Assembly (NCBI GenBank): GCA_031431235.1
Contig: JANPDA010000368.1
Coordinates: 1 to 6,155, forward strand
Length of the DNA stretch: 6,155 nucleotides
Direction of reading: 5' to 3'
Origin: JANNSW01 sp031431235
GTDB lineage: Bacteria; Pseudomonadota; Alphaproteobacteria; Rhizobiales; Hyphomicrobiaceae
This document shows positions 5,814 through 6,155 of this stretch, in pieces. A program made the position numbers and the translations under genes. Within the stretch, counting starts at the first letter, position 1; each line of letters starts with the position of its first letter. A model generated the notes under the pieces. That model saw only the letters and a program-made list of their open reading frames with translations, ran no database searches and was not told the origin of the DNA.

Positions 5814-6155
5814 ATCGAGCCCGGTGCCGGCATAGAGCGCGTTCGTCACGTCCTCGCCCGAAAAGGTATCGGCCCACACGAGGCTCGCGAACTGCTTGCC
5901 CTGGTTGAAGCTCAGTTGCACCGCCGCGGCGTCGTCGATGGCGTCATGTGCCCGCTCGACGTCGGGATGCACGAGCTGGGCGAGCGCCGTGTGGTCCATT
6001 TCAGGGTTCGCGGTCAGGAAGGGACCGATCGGGAAGGGCCGATAGGACAGCTCGTTGTCGTGATCGTCGTCGAACTCGGGCGCGTGCGCCCAGCCGAGCG
6101 CGCTCATGAAGGCGCTGGCCCTCACCTGCTGGGGCTGTGGCGGCACGATCGCCGC
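5769..6155 (-). CDS. Unrecognised protein, C-terminal part (gene continues beyond the right edge)
   Basis: The frame is open from the window edge to a TAG at 5769-5771, giving 128 residues of what looks like the C-terminal part of a longer protein. A GTG at 6146 could be a start, but the open frame continues upstream and no ribosome site is visible, so I treat it as partial. I recognise no domain or catalytic motif. The sequence opens with a Pro/Gln-rich stretch, then an acidic cluster (EFDDDHDNE), the phrase YRPFPIGPFLT, and a probably helical acidic, Ala-rich segment with HPDVERAHDAIDDAA. It has no transmembrane segment. Codon use looks like that of its neighbours, and the frame carries no internal stops over 387 nt. 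It converges on gapR with 22 nt between stops. Confidence 0.65.
   Translation of the reverse strand, partial: AAIVPPQPQQVRASAFMSALGWAHAPEFDDDHDNELSYRPFPIGPFLTANPEMDHTALAQLVHPDVERAHDAIDDAAAVQLSFNQGKQFASLVWADTFSGEDVTNALYAGTGLDKPANGRRVKTAASQ

Noticed and set aside
5219..5833. A 204-codon minus-strand open frame opposite gapR
   Set aside because: It lies antisense to gapR and its intergenic region, overlaps the right-hand minus-strand gene in another frame, and has no domain.

Overview
The window comes from a GC-rich alphaproteobacterium, probably from the Rhizobiales/Hyphomicrobiales side. The main evidence is a GapR (DUF2312) gene, a nucleoid-associated protein characteristic of Alphaproteobacteria. 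The murein genes fit a Gram-negative that puts meso-diaminopimelate in its peptidoglycan. No mobile element, phage gene, CRISPR array, rRNA or tRNA was found.

Layout from left to right. (1) At the left edge, on the minus strand, is the N-terminal part of a SpoU/TrmH-family rRNA 2'-O-methyltransferase of the RlmB type, cut by the window edge. (2) A small plus-strand gene (695-991) encodes an exported, Cys- and Tyr-rich protein of 98 residues that I do not recognise. (3) Three minus-strand genes follow in transcription order murE, murF, mraY (5117 down to 1080). MurE and MurF build UDP-MurNAc-pentapeptide in the cytoplasm, and MraY loads phospho-MurNAc-pentapeptide onto undecaprenyl phosphate in the membrane to make lipid I. 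The murE stop overlaps the murF start by 8 nt and mraY follows after 59 nt, so this is one operon carrying three consecutive steps. A good sigma70-like promoter lies just upstream of murE, and a stem-loop lies between the converging ends of mraY and the small exported gene. (4) A divergent intergenic region of about 360 nt separates murE from gapR (5477-5746, plus strand). It holds the murE promoter and a hairpin in the likely gapR leader. (5) At the right edge, on the minus strand, is the C-terminal part of an unrecognised gene converging on gapR.

The main peculiarity is that murE-murF-mraY is a free-standing operon. In the usual division and cell wall (dcw) cluster, ftsI precedes murE and murD/ftsW follow mraY. 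Here gapR lies upstream and an unrelated small secreted-protein gene lies downstream. Both convergent gene pairs end in stem-loops that involve the stop codons. I see no evidence of a new multi-gene system; the least explained items are the small secreted protein, the partial right-hand gene and the structured non-coding DNA around the operon ends.
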